A stretch of DNA of 64,000 bases from a bacterium (lineage in GTDB: Bacteria > Desulfobacterota > Binatia > DP-6). The notes below the pieces were generated by a model, which searched no databases, was not told the origin of the DNA, and saw only the letters and a program-made list of their open reading frames with translations. Positions within the stretch are counted from its first letter, which is position 1. Each line of letters begins with the position of its first letter. The translations under genes were made by a program, and so were the position numbers. Of this stretch, positions 45,701 through 54,808 are shown piece after piece. The stretch is from NCBI GenBank assembly GCA_026129405.1, contig JAHCID010000001.1, positions 1,457,237 to 1,521,236 of the forward strand, read 5' to 3'.

Positions 45701-47533
45701 GTGGCCCTGATCCTCGGCCTGTCCGCCTACTACCACGACGCCGCGGCGTGCCTCGTCCGCGACGGCGAGATCGTCGCCGCCGCCCAGGAGGAGCGCTTCA
45801 CCCGCAAGAAGCACGACGCCGGCTTCCCGACGCACGCCGTCGCCTACTGCCTGCGCGAGGCCGGCATCGCGGCGAGCGACCTCGACTACGTCGGCTTCTA
45901 CGACAAGCCGCTGCTCAAGTTCGAGCGCCTCCTCGAGCAGTACCTCGGCGTCGCGCCGCGCGGCTTCCGCCAGTTCGTGACGGCGATGCCCGTGTGGCTG
46001 AAGGACAAGCTCTTCACGCGCTCGCTGATCCGCAAGGAGGGCGTGCTCGAGGGCTTCGAGGGCGACGTGATGTTCACCGAGCATCACGAGTCGCACGCCG
46101 CCAGCGCCTTCTATCCGTCGCCGTTCCTCGAGGCGGCGGTGCTGACGATGGACGGCGTGGGCGAGTGGGCGACGTCGTCGTGGGGCGTCGGACGCGGCCG
46201 CGAGCTCGACATCCACGCCGAGCTGCACTACCCGCACTCGCTCGGCCTGCTCTACTCCGCGTTCACGTACTACACCGGCTTCAAGGTGAACTCGGGCGAG
46301 TACAAGGTGATGGGCCTCGCCCCCTACGGCGAGCCGCGCTACGTCGACCTGATCCTCGGCACCCTCGTCGACCTGAAGGACGACGGCTCCTTCAAGCTCG
46401 ACATGCGCTACTTCGACTACCTCGCGGGTTTCACCATGACGTCGCCCGCGTTCGACGAGCTGTTCCAGGGCGCGCCGCGCAAGCCCGAGTCGCCGCTCAC
46501 CCAGCGCGAGATGGACCTCGCGGCGTCGGTGCAGGTCGTCACCGAGGAGGTCATGCTGCGCATGGCGCGGCACGTCCAGCGCGAGACCGGGATGCGCAAC
46601 CTCTGCCTCGCCGGCGGCGTGGCGCTCAACTGCGTCGGCAACGGGCGGCTGCTGCGCGAGGGGCCGTTCGAGCGGCTGTGGATCCAGCCCGCGGCCGGCG
46701 ACGCGGGCGGTGCGCTCGGCGTCGCGCTCGCGATCCACCACAAGGTGCTCGGCCAGGACCGTCGCGTGCGCTCCGAAGGCGACTCGATGCACGGCTCGTA
46801 CCTCGGCCCGCAGTTCTCGGACGCCGAGATCGAGGCGGTGCTGCGCGAGGTCGGCGCGGTGTTCGAGCGCGCGCCCGACGAGACGGCGCTCGTCGCGCAC
46901 ACCGCCGCGCTCCTCGCCGACGAGAAGGTCGTCGGCTGGGTGCAGGGCCGAATGGAGTTCGGGCCGCGCGCGCTCGGCGGCCGCAGCATCCTCGGCGACC
47001 CGCGCTCACCGAAGATGCAGTCGGTGATGAACCTCAAGATCAAGTACCGCGAGAGCTTCCGCCCCTTCGCGCCGAGCGTGCTGCGCGAGCGCGTCGCGGA
47101 GTGGTTCGAGCTCGACGTCGACTCGCCCTACATGCTGCTCGTCGCCGGCGTCCGCCCCGAGCACCGCGTCGCGATGACGCCCGAGCAGGAGAAGCTCTTC
47201 GGCATCGAGAAGCTCAACGTCCCGCGCTCGACGATCCCCGCGGTGACGCACATCGACCACTCGGCGCGCATCCAGACCGTCCATCGCGAGACCAACCCGC
47301 GCTATCACGCGCTGCTGGCGGCGTTCGCCGAGCGGACGGGCTGCCCCGTCCTCGTCAACACGAGCTTCAACGTGCGCGGCGAGCCCATCGTCTGCACGCC
47401 GCGGGACGCCTACCGCTGCTTCATGCGGACGGAAATGGACTACCTGGTCCTGGGCTCGTACGTGATCGAGAAGGCGCGCCAGCCGCCGCTGCCGGACGAC
47501 GAGGACTGGCGCCGGAAGTACGAGCTGGACTGA
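45701..47533 (+). CDS. carbamoyltransferase (NodU/CmcH family)
   Basis: 610 residues, GTG start with AGGAG. The N-terminal part opens ILGLSAYYHDAAACLVRDG and EERFTRKKHDAGFP, then HHESHAASAFYPSPF, the conserved metal/ATP site of the Kae1-like domain. SGEYKVMGLAPYGEP and CLAGGVALNCVGNG follow. The C-terminal YrdC-like part has VQGRMEFGPRALGGRSIL and VNTSFNVRGEPIVCTPRDA. It makes carbamoyl-adenylate from carbamoyl phosphate and ATP and transfers the carbamoyl to a hydroxyl or amine. Acceptor unknown. The DUF5989-SxtJ neighbours suggest a membrane-associated substrate. Confidence 0.93.
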   Translation: MALILGLSAYYHDAAACLVRDGEIVAAAQEERFTRKKHDAGFPTHAVAYCLREAGIAASDLDYVGFYDKPLLKFERLLEQYLGVAPRGFRQFVTAMPVWLKDKLFTRSLIRKEGVLEGFEGDVMFTEHHESHAASAFYPSPFLEAAVLTMDGVGEWATSSWGVGRGRELDIHAELHYPHSLGLLYSAFTYYTGFKVNSGEYKVMGLAPYGEPRYVDLILGTLVDLKDDGSFKLDMRYFDYLAGFTMTSPAFDELFQGAPRKPESPLTQREMDLAASVQVVTEEVMLRMARHVQRETGMRNLCLAGGVALNCVGNGRLLREGPFERLWIQPAAGDAGGALGVALAIHHKVLGQDRRVRSEGDSMHGSYLGPQFSDAEIEAVLREVGAVFERAPDETALVAHTAALLADEKVVGWVQGRMEFGPRALGGRSILGDPRSPKMQSVMNLKIKYRESFRPFAPSVLRERVAEWFELDVDSPYMLLVAGVRPEHRVAMTPEQEKLFGIEKLNVPRSTIPAVTHIDHSARIQTVHRETNPRYHALLAAFAERTGCPVLVNTSFNVRGEPIVCTPRDAYRCFMRTEMDYLVLGSYVIEKARQPPLPDDEDWRRKYELD

Positions 47534-47581
47534 TCCCCGCCGGGGTGGCATTGCGCGGGCCATCCGCGCTAACACCCCGGC

Positions 47582-48727
47582 ATGTCCCTCGATCTCCGTC
47601 GTGCCGTGGCCGTGGTCGGCGCCGGCTGCACCCAGTTCGGCGAGCTGTACGAGAAGAGCCCCGAAGACCTCCTCTGCGACGCCGTCTCTGAGGCCCTCGC
47701 CGACGCGGGCTGCGAGCGCGAGCGCATCGAGGCGGCGTGGGTCGGCTCGGTGGTGTCGACCTTCGGCGGCGACGCCCTCGGCGACGCGCTGAAGCTCTTC
47801 GGCCGCCCGATCACGCGCGTGCAGAACTACTGCGCCTCGGGGATGGACGCCTTCCGCAACGCCTGTCTCGCGGTGGCCTCGGGCATGCACGACGTCGTCC
47901 TCGCCGTCGGCTTCGAGAAGATGCGCGACGGCAACTTCGGCCGCCCGAACAAGAGCCACCCGGTGCTCGACTTCGGCGAGCGCGCGCCGCACATCTTCGC
48001 GCTCTCGGCGAACCGCTACTTCGCGAAGTACGGCGCGTCGAAGAAGACGCTCGCCGCCGTCGCGGTGAAGAACCACCAGAACGGCCTCAAGAGCCCGAAG
48101 GCGCACCTCAAGATGCCGGTCGACGAGGCGACGGTGCTGAAGGCGCCGATGATCTACAGCCCGCTCGGCCTCTTCGACTGCTGCCCCACCACCGACGGCG
48201 CCGCCGCGATCGTCGTCTGCCGGGCCGACATGGTGCAGCAGTTCAAGGGCACGCCGGTCTTCCCGATGGGCATCGGCCTCGCCGTCGCGAGCGGGCAGCC
48301 GTACTACAAGCCGAGCTTCGGCTACGTCGGCTTCGATGCGACGGTGCGCGCCGCGGAGTCGGCGTACCAGCAGGCGGGCATCACCGCGAAGGACGTCGAC
48401 TTCGCCGAGGTGCACGACTGCTTCACGATCACCGAGATCCTCAACTACGAGGACCTCGGCTTCTGCGCCCGCGGCGAGGGCGGGCGCTTCGTGGAGGAGG
48501 GGCGGGCGTCGCTCGGCGGCGAGAAGCCGGTGAATCCGTCCGGCGGCCTCAAGTCGTACGGGCACCCGGTCGGCGCGACCGGCGTTCGCATGATCTACGA
48601 GCTCGCGACCCAGCTCCGCGGGCAGGCCGGCGATCGCCAGGTGCAGGGGGCGAAGATCGGCCTCGCGCACAATCTCGGCGGGCCGGCGGCGGTGTCTTGC
48701 GTCTCGGTGCTGACCAGCGAGGGGTGA
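47582..48727 (+). CDS. thiolase-superfamily acyl-CoA acetyltransferase (SCP-x type)
   Basis: 381 residues. Nucleophile region VQNYCASGMDAFRNACLAVA (Cys ~86). Later HDCFTITEI supplies a family histidine, and NPSGGLKSYGHPVGATGVR is the glycine-rich loop typical of SCP-x/lipid-transfer-associated thiolases rather than degradative FadA. No DUF35/OB partner gene adjoins. It likely cleaves or forms beta-ketoacyl-CoA in lipid or steroid side-chain metabolism, consistent with the ACADs nearby. Confidence 0.88.
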   Translation: MSLDLRRAVAVVGAGCTQFGELYEKSPEDLLCDAVSEALADAGCERERIEAAWVGSVVSTFGGDALGDALKLFGRPITRVQNYCASGMDAFRNACLAVASGMHDVVLAVGFEKMRDGNFGRPNKSHPVLDFGERAPHIFALSANRYFAKYGASKKTLAAVAVKNHQNGLKSPKAHLKMPVDEATVLKAPMIYSPLGLFDCCPTTDGAAAIVVCRADMVQQFKGTPVFPMGIGLAVASGQPYYKPSFGYVGFDATVRAAESAYQQAGITAKDVDFAEVHDCFTITEILNYEDLGFCARGEGGRFVEEGRASLGGEKPVNPSGGLKSYGHPVGATGVRMIYELATQLRGQAGDRQVQGAKIGLAHNLGGPAAVSCVSVLTSEG

Positions 48728-48822
48728 TGCGCGGGCTTTCTCAAGCGCGGAGAATCCATTCAGTGAAGTCGGCGTTGAGACTCGTAAATCGCTGATCGAT
48801 AAACAGATTGCCTCAGTGTAGC

Positions 48823-48853
48823 GATTCGTGTATCAATTCACGAATCAATTCAC
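48823..48853 (+). promoter_or_regulatory. operator-like repeats at the YjjJ-type kinase start
   Basis: GATTCGTG (48823-48830) and CACGAATC (48839-48846) form an 8-bp inverted repeat around 8 bases. ATCAATTCAC is repeated directly at 48832-48841 and 48844-48853, the second copy abutting the ATG. The 48760-48853 leader is AT-rich against its surroundings. The N-terminal HTH of the encoded protein is a plausible autoregulator. Confidence 0.55.
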
Positions 48854-50227
48854 ATGCACGCGGCACCCGGCAACCCCGTCCTGACCGTGCTGGCCGATCG
48901 TGGCCCGTTGCCGGCCGCGACCCTGCGGAGAGAGCTGGGGGTCAGTCAGCCGACCATGTCGCGCCTCGTCCGCCGGGCCGGCGACTCGATCGTCCGCATC
49001 GGGCAGGCGAGAGCCACCAGGTACGCGGCTCGGCGGACGGTTCGCGCCCTCGGCGATCGCTGGCCGGTGTATCGGGTCGACGAGCAGGGCGCGCCGCGTC
49101 TCGCGGCTCAGCTGCACGCGATCGCGCCGCGCAGCTGGTACTACGCCAGCCAGGTGCCGGCTCCCGGATGGATGCACGGGGAGTTCGCCGACGGATCGTT
49201 CCCCGATCTGCCCTGGTTCCTCGACGACATGCGACCCCAGGGCTTCATGGGCCGCGCCTTCGCCCGCAAGCATGCGGCGGTGCTCGGCGTGCAGGAGGAC
49301 CCGCGCCTCTGGAGCGCAGAGACCACCCTCGCCGCCCTGTTGGCGTTCGGGGACGACACGCCCGGAAACTTCATCCTGGGCGCGTCGGCGCTCGAGCGTT
49401 TCGAGCGCAGACGCCTGGCCTCCCCGGAGGGGATCGAGGCCGGTCGGCGAGCCGCCGCCTATGCGTCGTTGGCAACTGCGGCGCTCGCCAACGACGTGCC
49501 TGGATCATCGGCAGGGGGGGAGCAGCCCAAGTTCACCGCCACCGTCCTCGATCGTTCCGGGGCGAGGCACGTGATCGTCAAGTTCACGCCGACCCGGGAG
49601 ACGGCGTTCGGGGTGCGGTGGGCCGACCTGCTCGTGTGCGAGCAGCTCGCCCTCGCCGCATTGCGGGAGGCCGGCGCCGCCGCCTGCACGACGGAGATCC
49701 TCGAGGCGGAGGATCGCACGTTCCTGGAGGTCACGCGCTTCGACCGCGTCGGCTTGCACGGGCGGCTCGGCGTCATCTCCCTGCAGGCCCTCTCGAACGC
49801 CTATCACGGGACTCTGGACGATTGGCTGCTGGCGGCGGATCGTCTCGAGCAAGACGGATGGCTCGGCGCCGTCGACGCGGACGCGCTGCGGTTCCAGGCA
49901 TTCTTTGGAAGCATGATACGCAACAGCGACATGCACTTCGGCAACGTCAGCCTCGCCATCGACGCCGTGATGCCGCTGTGCCTGGCGCCGGCGTACGACA
50001 TGCTGCCCATGCACTACCGCCCGAGCCCGACCGGCGAGATCGTGGAGCGGCCGTTCGAGCCGCGTATCCCGCCCGTCGACCGGCGCGCGCTGTGGGTGCG
50101 GGCGGCCGAGGCGGCTGGTCGTTTCTGGGGTGCGGCGACGGAAGACGCTCGCATCTCGGAGGACTTCCGGCGGTTGGCTGCGGAAGTGCTCGCGACGAAC
50201 GACCGCGTGCTGGCAACCTATCGCTGA
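48854..50227 (+). CDS. yjjJ: YjjJ/HipH-type HipA-like kinase with fused HTH
   Basis: 457 residues. The N-terminal winged helix (LADRGPLPAATLRRELGVSQ, PTMSRLVRRAG) is followed by the YjjJ-specific module (SWYYASQVPAPGW; FPDLPWFLDDMRPQGFMGRA). The HipA-type kinase domain has GGEQPKFTATV (activation/P-loop region), VIVKFTP (Lys), RNSDMHFGNVSLA (catalytic N-x-D-x-H-x-x-N) and APAYDMLPM (metal-binding Asp). E. coli YjjJ has been described as a HipA-related toxin kinase. The fused HTH replaces a separate HipB-type antitoxin, and no hipB lies upstream. Its AT-rich leader suggests acquisition by transfer. Confidence 0.85.
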   Translation: MHAAPGNPVLTVLADRGPLPAATLRRELGVSQPTMSRLVRRAGDSIVRIGQARATRYAARRTVRALGDRWPVYRVDEQGAPRLAAQLHAIAPRSWYYASQVPAPGWMHGEFADGSFPDLPWFLDDMRPQGFMGRAFARKHAAVLGVQEDPRLWSAETTLAALLAFGDDTPGNFILGASALERFERRRLASPEGIEAGRRAAAYASLATAALANDVPGSSAGGEQPKFTATVLDRSGARHVIVKFTPTRETAFGVRWADLLVCEQLALAALREAGAAACTTEILEAEDRTFLEVTRFDRVGLHGRLGVISLQALSNAYHGTLDDWLLAADRLEQDGWLGAVDADALRFQAFFGSMIRNSDMHFGNVSLAIDAVMPLCLAPAYDMLPMHYRPSPTGEIVERPFEPRIPPVDRRALWVRAAEAAGRFWGAATEDARISEDFRRLAAEVLATNDRVLATYR

Positions 50228-50455
50228 CGGTCCCCCCTCGGCCCGGTCGGTGCTCGTCCTTCAGCTCTGGTCGACGTCACCAAGGGTAACCGCTCGCCAC
50301 GCTCCACTGCGCCAGCACGTTCCCGTCGCCGCGCCCATGTCGCTCGACCTGCCGACGGCCGCCTTCGACGGGTTCTCGAACAGCACGTCCATCGCACCGG
50401 CGACGTCCTCACGCCTCCGGTTCGCCCGGCCGGTGGGCATCGCCGCCTGCACGAC
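50228..50455. other. gene-poor stretch before the fibrinogen-like relic
   Basis: No supported gene. Translation in one frame gives AAFDGFSNSTSIAPATSS, possibly the eroded N-terminal part of the following pseudogene, but no domain could be recognised. Confidence 0.4.
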
Positions 50456-50892
50456 ATGACGACCGACGGCGGCGGCTGGACGGTGTTCCAGCGGCGGTCG
50501 GGCCTGGGCGACTTCCATCGCGGGTGGGCGGAGTACGCCGCCGGCTTCGGCAGCGTCGCCGGTGATCACCGGCTCGGCAACGACCGCCTGTCGGCCCTCA
50601 CCCAGGGCGGCGCGCACGAGCTCTACGTCGAGCTGAACGACTTCACACGGATGGCTTCGCCAAGTATGTCGGGTTTGGCGTCGGCAACGCCGCCACGAGC
50701 TACACGCTGTCGATCGGTGCCATGGTCGGCGGCACGATCGGCGACTCGCTCGCCTCGAACGCCGGTCGCGCCTTCACCACCTACGATTCCCGGCGCCGGG
50801 CACGACCGCCTCCTATGCGAACGGCATCACCTGGGACACCTGGCGCGGGTACGATCACTCGACGGCCAGCACCCTCATGATGCTGCGCGCTG
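50456..50892 (+). pseudogene. fibrinogen-like (YCDxxxxGGGW) domain relic
   Basis: Frame 2 encodes DMTTDGGGWTVFQRRSGLGD ... LGNDRLSALTQGGAHELYVE. Near 50645 the homologous reading moves to frame 1 (GFAKYVGFGVGNAATSYTLS, then GDSLASNAGRAFTTYDS). Near 50790 it moves to frame 0 (TTASYANGITWDTWRGYDHS). These segments follow the order of fibrinogen-related domains (GGGWTVFQRR, LGND, GR.F.TYD, W..W.GY). At least two frameshifts, loss of the CNCA-type cysteine segment and a missing N-terminus make it non-functional. Confidence 0.75.
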
Positions 50893-50979
50893 AGCCGAGC
50901 GGCGGCCTCTGGCGGTCGATCGTCCCCGCCAGGGCGTGGCCCGCGGCGCGAGCGGCATCCCGCCCGCGCCGCGGGGAGA

Positions 50980-51441
50980 CTACTTCTTCGCCGACGGCCG
51001 CGGCGTCATGTCCAGGTCCGGCGGCGGCGTCTCGGGCAGCTTCCAGTAGATGTAGGGCTTGTCCTTCAGCTCGTGGTAGGCGTTCGCCGACTCCACGACC
51101 GCCTTGAAGGCGGCGTCGAACGCCGGGAAGTCCTTGTCGGCGATCGGCTTCTCGAGGGTCTTCCAGTTCTCCTCGAGGTACTGGTTGATCGCCTCCTCGT
51201 GCTTCGGACGCATGAAGGCGCCCAGCTCGAAGAGACCCTTGGTCTCCTTCCACTGGAACTTCGCCATCGGCCAGTTGCCGTTCTTGGCGGCGTACCACAG
51301 CTTCCAGGTGCGGATGCCGATCTCGGGCATGATGCGCGCGAGGCCCGGCTGCACGGTCGCCATGTCCTCGATCGTCATCTTGTTCTTCCCGGACCAGAAG
51401 CTCATGGCCTTGATCTTGGATTCCAGCTCTTCGTCGGTCAT
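50980..51441 (-). CDS. small helical protein, possibly a haem-less relative of a cytochrome-like family
   Basis: 153 residues, no signal peptide. It is helical, with LARIMPEIGIRTWKLWYAAK, GNWPMAKFQWKETKGLFELG and FDAAFKAVVESANAYHELKD, then KPYIYWKLPETPPPDLDMTP. The layout recalls small proteins of monohaem cytochrome type in which a CxxCH precedes a xPFIxY...PPxxLD end. Here ANAYH stands where CxxCH would be expected. The relationship is from memory and untested. Divergent from the fibrinogen-like relic, convergent with nothing obvious. Confidence 0.6.
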   Translation of the reverse strand: MTDEELESKIKAMSFWSGKNKMTIEDMATVQPGLARIMPEIGIRTWKLWYAAKNGNWPMAKFQWKETKGLFELGAFMRPKHEEAINQYLEENWKTLEKPIADKDFPAFDAAFKAVVESANAYHELKDKPYIYWKLPETPPPDLDMTPRPSAKK

Positions 51442-51510
51442 CGCCGTAGTTCTCCTCGCGTCGGATGTCCCAAACGGGCGTTCGAGTCGTTTAGCGAAGG
51501 GCGCGGCCGG

Positions 51511-52923
51511 CTACCAGCGCAGCGGCCAGTGGGGGTGCCAGGGGCGCTCGCGCTCGAAGGCGCGGGCGGCCTGGAGCACCAGGTCGTCGCGGTGGCGGGG
51601 GCCGACGATCTGCATGCCCATCGGCAGGCCGGCCTTCGACAGCCCGACGCGCACGCTCGCCGCCGGATGCCAGGACAGGTTGAAGGGAATGGTGAACGAG
51701 CCGACGTTCGACCACGGCTGCGGCCGGCCCTCGGTCTCGGTCGGGTAGGGGCCGGGCGCCTCGTACGGGTCGAAGGGCACGGTCGGCGTCACCAGCAGGT
51801 CGACCTTCGAGAACACGTCGGCGGCCCAGACGTTCAGCTTGTCGCGGGCGCGCGCCAGGTTCGCGAAGAGGGCCGGGCTCATGTCGTCGGCCATCCGGAC
51901 GCCGGCGAGGAGGCCGCGGCCGAGCAGCTCCTCGCGTCCGGCCAGGTGGCCGTCGAGCCGCGAGGCCATGAGGAAGCTGCCGAGGAGACCCCAGGCGCGT
52001 CCCAGCTCCGGCGGTCCACCGCTGATGGGCTCGATGCGGTGCCCGAGCGTCTCGAAGACGCGCACGCCGTCGGCGACCGCCGCGGCGACGTCGGACTGCA
52101 CGACCGCGTAGCCCAGGTCCGGCGAGAAGCCGATGCGCAGCTTCTCGGGCATGCCCGCCGCGACGCGCTCGACGTAGAAGTAGCCGGGGTGGGGCAGGCT
52201 GTGCGGATCGCGCGCGTCGGCGCCGACGACCTGATCCATGAACAGCGCCGCGTCCTCGACCGTCTTCGTGAGCGGCCCGTAGACCGCGGTGCACCCGTAC
52301 TCCCACTGGTCGCCGTGCTCGCGCGCGACGCGGCCCCACGAGGGCTTGAGCCCGAAGCAGCCCGTGAAGCTCGCCGGGATGCGAATGGAGCCGCCGCCGT
52401 CGCCCGCGGTGACGAGCGGGATCACACCCGCCGCCATCGCCGCCGACGAGCCGCCGCTCGACCCGCCCGGCGTCAGCTCGAGGTTCCACGGCGAGCGCGT
52501 CACGCCGTAGACGCGGTTCTTCGTGAACGCGGGCGCGCCGAACTCGGGCGCGTTCGTCTTCGCGACGACGATCGCGCCCGCGGCCTTGAGACGCTCGACC
52601 TGGATCGAGTCCTGGGTCGCGACGCGGTCCTTGAACAGCATCGACGCCTCGGTGTGCGGCAGGCCGGCGGCCTCCTCGAGCTCCTTCACGCCGAGCGGGA
52701 TGCCTTCGAGCGGGCGCGCTTCGCCGCGGGCGATGCGGGCCTCCGACTCCCGGGCGTCGGCGAGGCACGCGTCGGGGTCGCGGCGCGAGCAGACGGCGTT
52801 CAGGTCGGGGTTGGTCTCGTCGATGCGGGCGAGAACCGCCTGCATCAGCTCGACCGGGGAGGCTTTGCGGGCGTGCAGGCGGTCGCGCAGCTCGGTCAGC
52901 GTGAGGGTGAGGAGGTCGTGCAT
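51511..52923 (-). CDS. amidase (amidase signature family)
   Basis: 470 residues; start ATG at 52923 gives the normal N-terminus MHDLLTLTLTELRDRLHARK. The Ser-cisSer-Lys triad is visible: Lys in IPLGVKELEE, cis-Ser in the Gly/Ser-rich TPGGSSGGSSAAMAAG and the nucleophilic Ser in GDGGGSIRIPAS. The C-terminal WHPAASVRVGLSKAGLPMG, then MQIVGPRHRDDLVLQAAR, is typical. It hydrolyses an amide bond, with substrate unknown. Monocistronic on the minus strand. Confidence 0.92.
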   Translation of the reverse strand: MHDLLTLTLTELRDRLHARKASPVELMQAVLARIDETNPDLNAVCSRRDPDACLADARESEARIARGEARPLEGIPLGVKELEEAAGLPHTEASMLFKDRVATQDSIQVERLKAAGAIVVAKTNAPEFGAPAFTKNRVYGVTRSPWNLELTPGGSSGGSSAAMAAGVIPLVTAGDGGGSIRIPASFTGCFGLKPSWGRVAREHGDQWEYGCTAVYGPLTKTVEDAALFMDQVVGADARDPHSLPHPGYFYVERVAAGMPEKLRIGFSPDLGYAVVQSDVAAAVADGVRVFETLGHRIEPISGGPPELGRAWGLLGSFLMASRLDGHLAGREELLGRGLLAGVRMADDMSPALFANLARARDKLNVWAADVFSKVDLLVTPTVPFDPYEAPGPYPTETEGRPQPWSNVGSFTIPFNLSWHPAASVRVGLSKAGLPMGMQIVGPRHRDDLVLQAARAFERERPWHPHWPLRW

Positions 52924-53085
52924 GGGGCGGACGTAGCACTGCGGCGGTCGGGGAGGGAACCGGGTCGTATCCCGTCCCGCGCCGCCGCATGCAACGGTTC
53001 GTTGCGCGGCGGCGCTCGCTGAAACCTGCCCACGCGCGCACGACCGGCGCCTCGGGTGGCCCCAGGTTCGCTCCGAGCGAGCGTC

Positions 53086-54615
53086 ATGGGCGGCGTGTAC
53101 GTCCCGCGCTCCCCGACGACGAGCGTGCTCCATGGCGTCGTGCGGGCGCACTGGAGCGCGCTCGCCGCCGAGGTCCGCGACCGCACCGACGGCGCCGGGC
53201 TTCCCGGGTTCGTCGTGCAGGCGTTCCGGAAGTTCCTCCGCTGCGGCGTGCTTGCCCACGGCTTCGCGCGCGTGCGGTGTGGCGGCTGCGCCTTCGAGCG
53301 GCTCGTGCCGTTCAGCTGCAAGGGGCGCGGCATCTGTCCGAGCTGCGGCGGGCGGCGCATGGCCGAGCGGGCGGCCCACCTCGTCGAGCACGTGCTCCCG
53401 CCCGATGTACCCGTGCGCCAGTGGGTGCTCTCGGTACCGCATCGGCCGCGCTACCGGCTCGCCTACGATCATCGCCTGTGCCGGACGGTGCTGGGCGTGT
53501 TCGTGCGGGCGCTGCGCGCGGCCTATCGTCGCCAGGCGAAGCGCGCGGGGCTTGTCGGGCGGCGAGACGGGGACCGTCACGAGCATCCAGCGGTTCGGGG
53601 GCGCGCTCAATCTCCACGTCCACTTCCACACGCTGGTGCTCGACGGCGTCTTCGTGCGCCAGGCGGACGACACGCTCGCCTTCCATCCCGCGCCGCCCCC
53701 GACCGACGCCGACGTCGCGCGCGTGGTCCAGCGCGTGCGCCGGCGGCTCGCGCAGCTGGGGGTCGTCGCCGCGGCGGACGGCGACGAGGACGGCGATCCG
53801 CTGCCCGCGGATTCGCTCGCGTTGGCCGGCTTGACACGCGCGGCGGTGCTCGGGCGCGCCGCGCTCGGGCGGGCGTCACTGGGCTGCGGCCCGCCAGCGC
53901 CTCGGCGCCGACCCGGACGCGCCGTGGGTGGATCGGCACGTGCCCCTACGTAATGCGCACGCCGAGGGCTCGACCTCCACGCCGCCGTCCGGGTCGCCGC
54001 CATTGATCGCCCCCGCCTGCAGCAGCAGCTCTGTCGCTATCTGCGCAGGCGCCGCTCGGACAGAGCGGCTGCAGCGGCGGCTCCACGCGATGGCCGGGTG
54101 GCGCTCGCCCTGCAACGGCCCTATGTCCGACGGCACGACGCATCTCGTGTTCACGCCGCCGGAGCTGCTCGCGCGGCTCGTGCCGCTATTCCCGCGGCCG
54201 CGGGTGAATCTACTCCTCTATCACGGCGTCCTGGCTTTTGAGCGCGCCGTGGCGCGCCGCAGTCGTGCCCGCGGGCGACGCGCGGGAGCGCCCTCCGACG
54301 GCCCTGGCGGGCGGCGTCGGGACGACGGCGCCCGGCCCGCCGCCGGCGAGCCGCGCACGCCGCCCCCGCTACCGATCCTGGGCGGAGCTGATGCGGCGAG
54401 CGTTCGAAGCCGACGTGCTCGCCTGCCCGCGGTGCGGCGGGCGCATGGTCGTGCTCGCGACGATCGACGATCCCGCCGTGATCGCCCGCATCCTGACCCA
54501 CCTCGGGCAGTCGCTGGATGCTGGCGACCCGGTCCCGGAGCGCGCCCCCGCCGTAATGCGGCTGCCGCGTCGCGCCAGGGTCCGAGCCAACCCCCCACTC
54601 GTCGGCGGCCGTTGA
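53086..54615 (+). mobile_element. decayed IS91-type element: frameshifted Y2 transposase
   Basis: Transposase segments occur in the order of IS91-family proteins but in changing frames. Frame 1 from 53086 has LRCGVLAHGFARVRCGGCAF and SCKGRGICPSCGGRRMAERA (zinc-binding), then VRQWVLSVPHRPRYRLAYDH. Frame 2 has TSIQRFGGALNLHVHFHTLV. Later pieces are LDLHAAVRVAAIDRPRLQQQ, SDGTTHLVFTPPELLARLVP with RPRVNLLLYHGVLA, and finally ELMRRAFEADVLACPRCGGR. At least five frame changes are needed. Element ends are not defined, since this family lacks terminal inverted repeats. Inactive. Confidence 0.8.
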
Positions 54616-54685
54616 TCGAGGGATGGAGGTGTCCGTCTCGGGAGCCGGTAGGGGCGCGCGGCTAGCCCCGTTCCCAGCCTCGATC
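54614..54685. repeat. inverted repeat downstream of the IS91-type transposase
   Basis: GATCGAGG (54614-54621) and CCTCGATC (54678-54685) enclose a smaller GGGGC...GCCCC pairing near 54651-54669. It may belong to the element's terminus, where IS91-type ends carry palindromes, or be coincidental. Confidence 0.3.
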
Positions 54686-54808
54686 GGGCGTTGTCTGCCC
54701 CGCGCACGCTGAGAGGACGGGGAAGGGACCACAGCCGAACGTCTGATAAGAAGCCGCTCCGTCAACGTCCCAGGGTTGTCGTTCCTAGTCTGCTCCAGCC
54801 GCTGAAAG

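Noticed and set aside
47535-47545. CCCC-GCC-GGGG after the carbamoyltransferase stop as a terminator
   Set aside because: Only four pairs with a three-base loop, expected by chance at this G+C.
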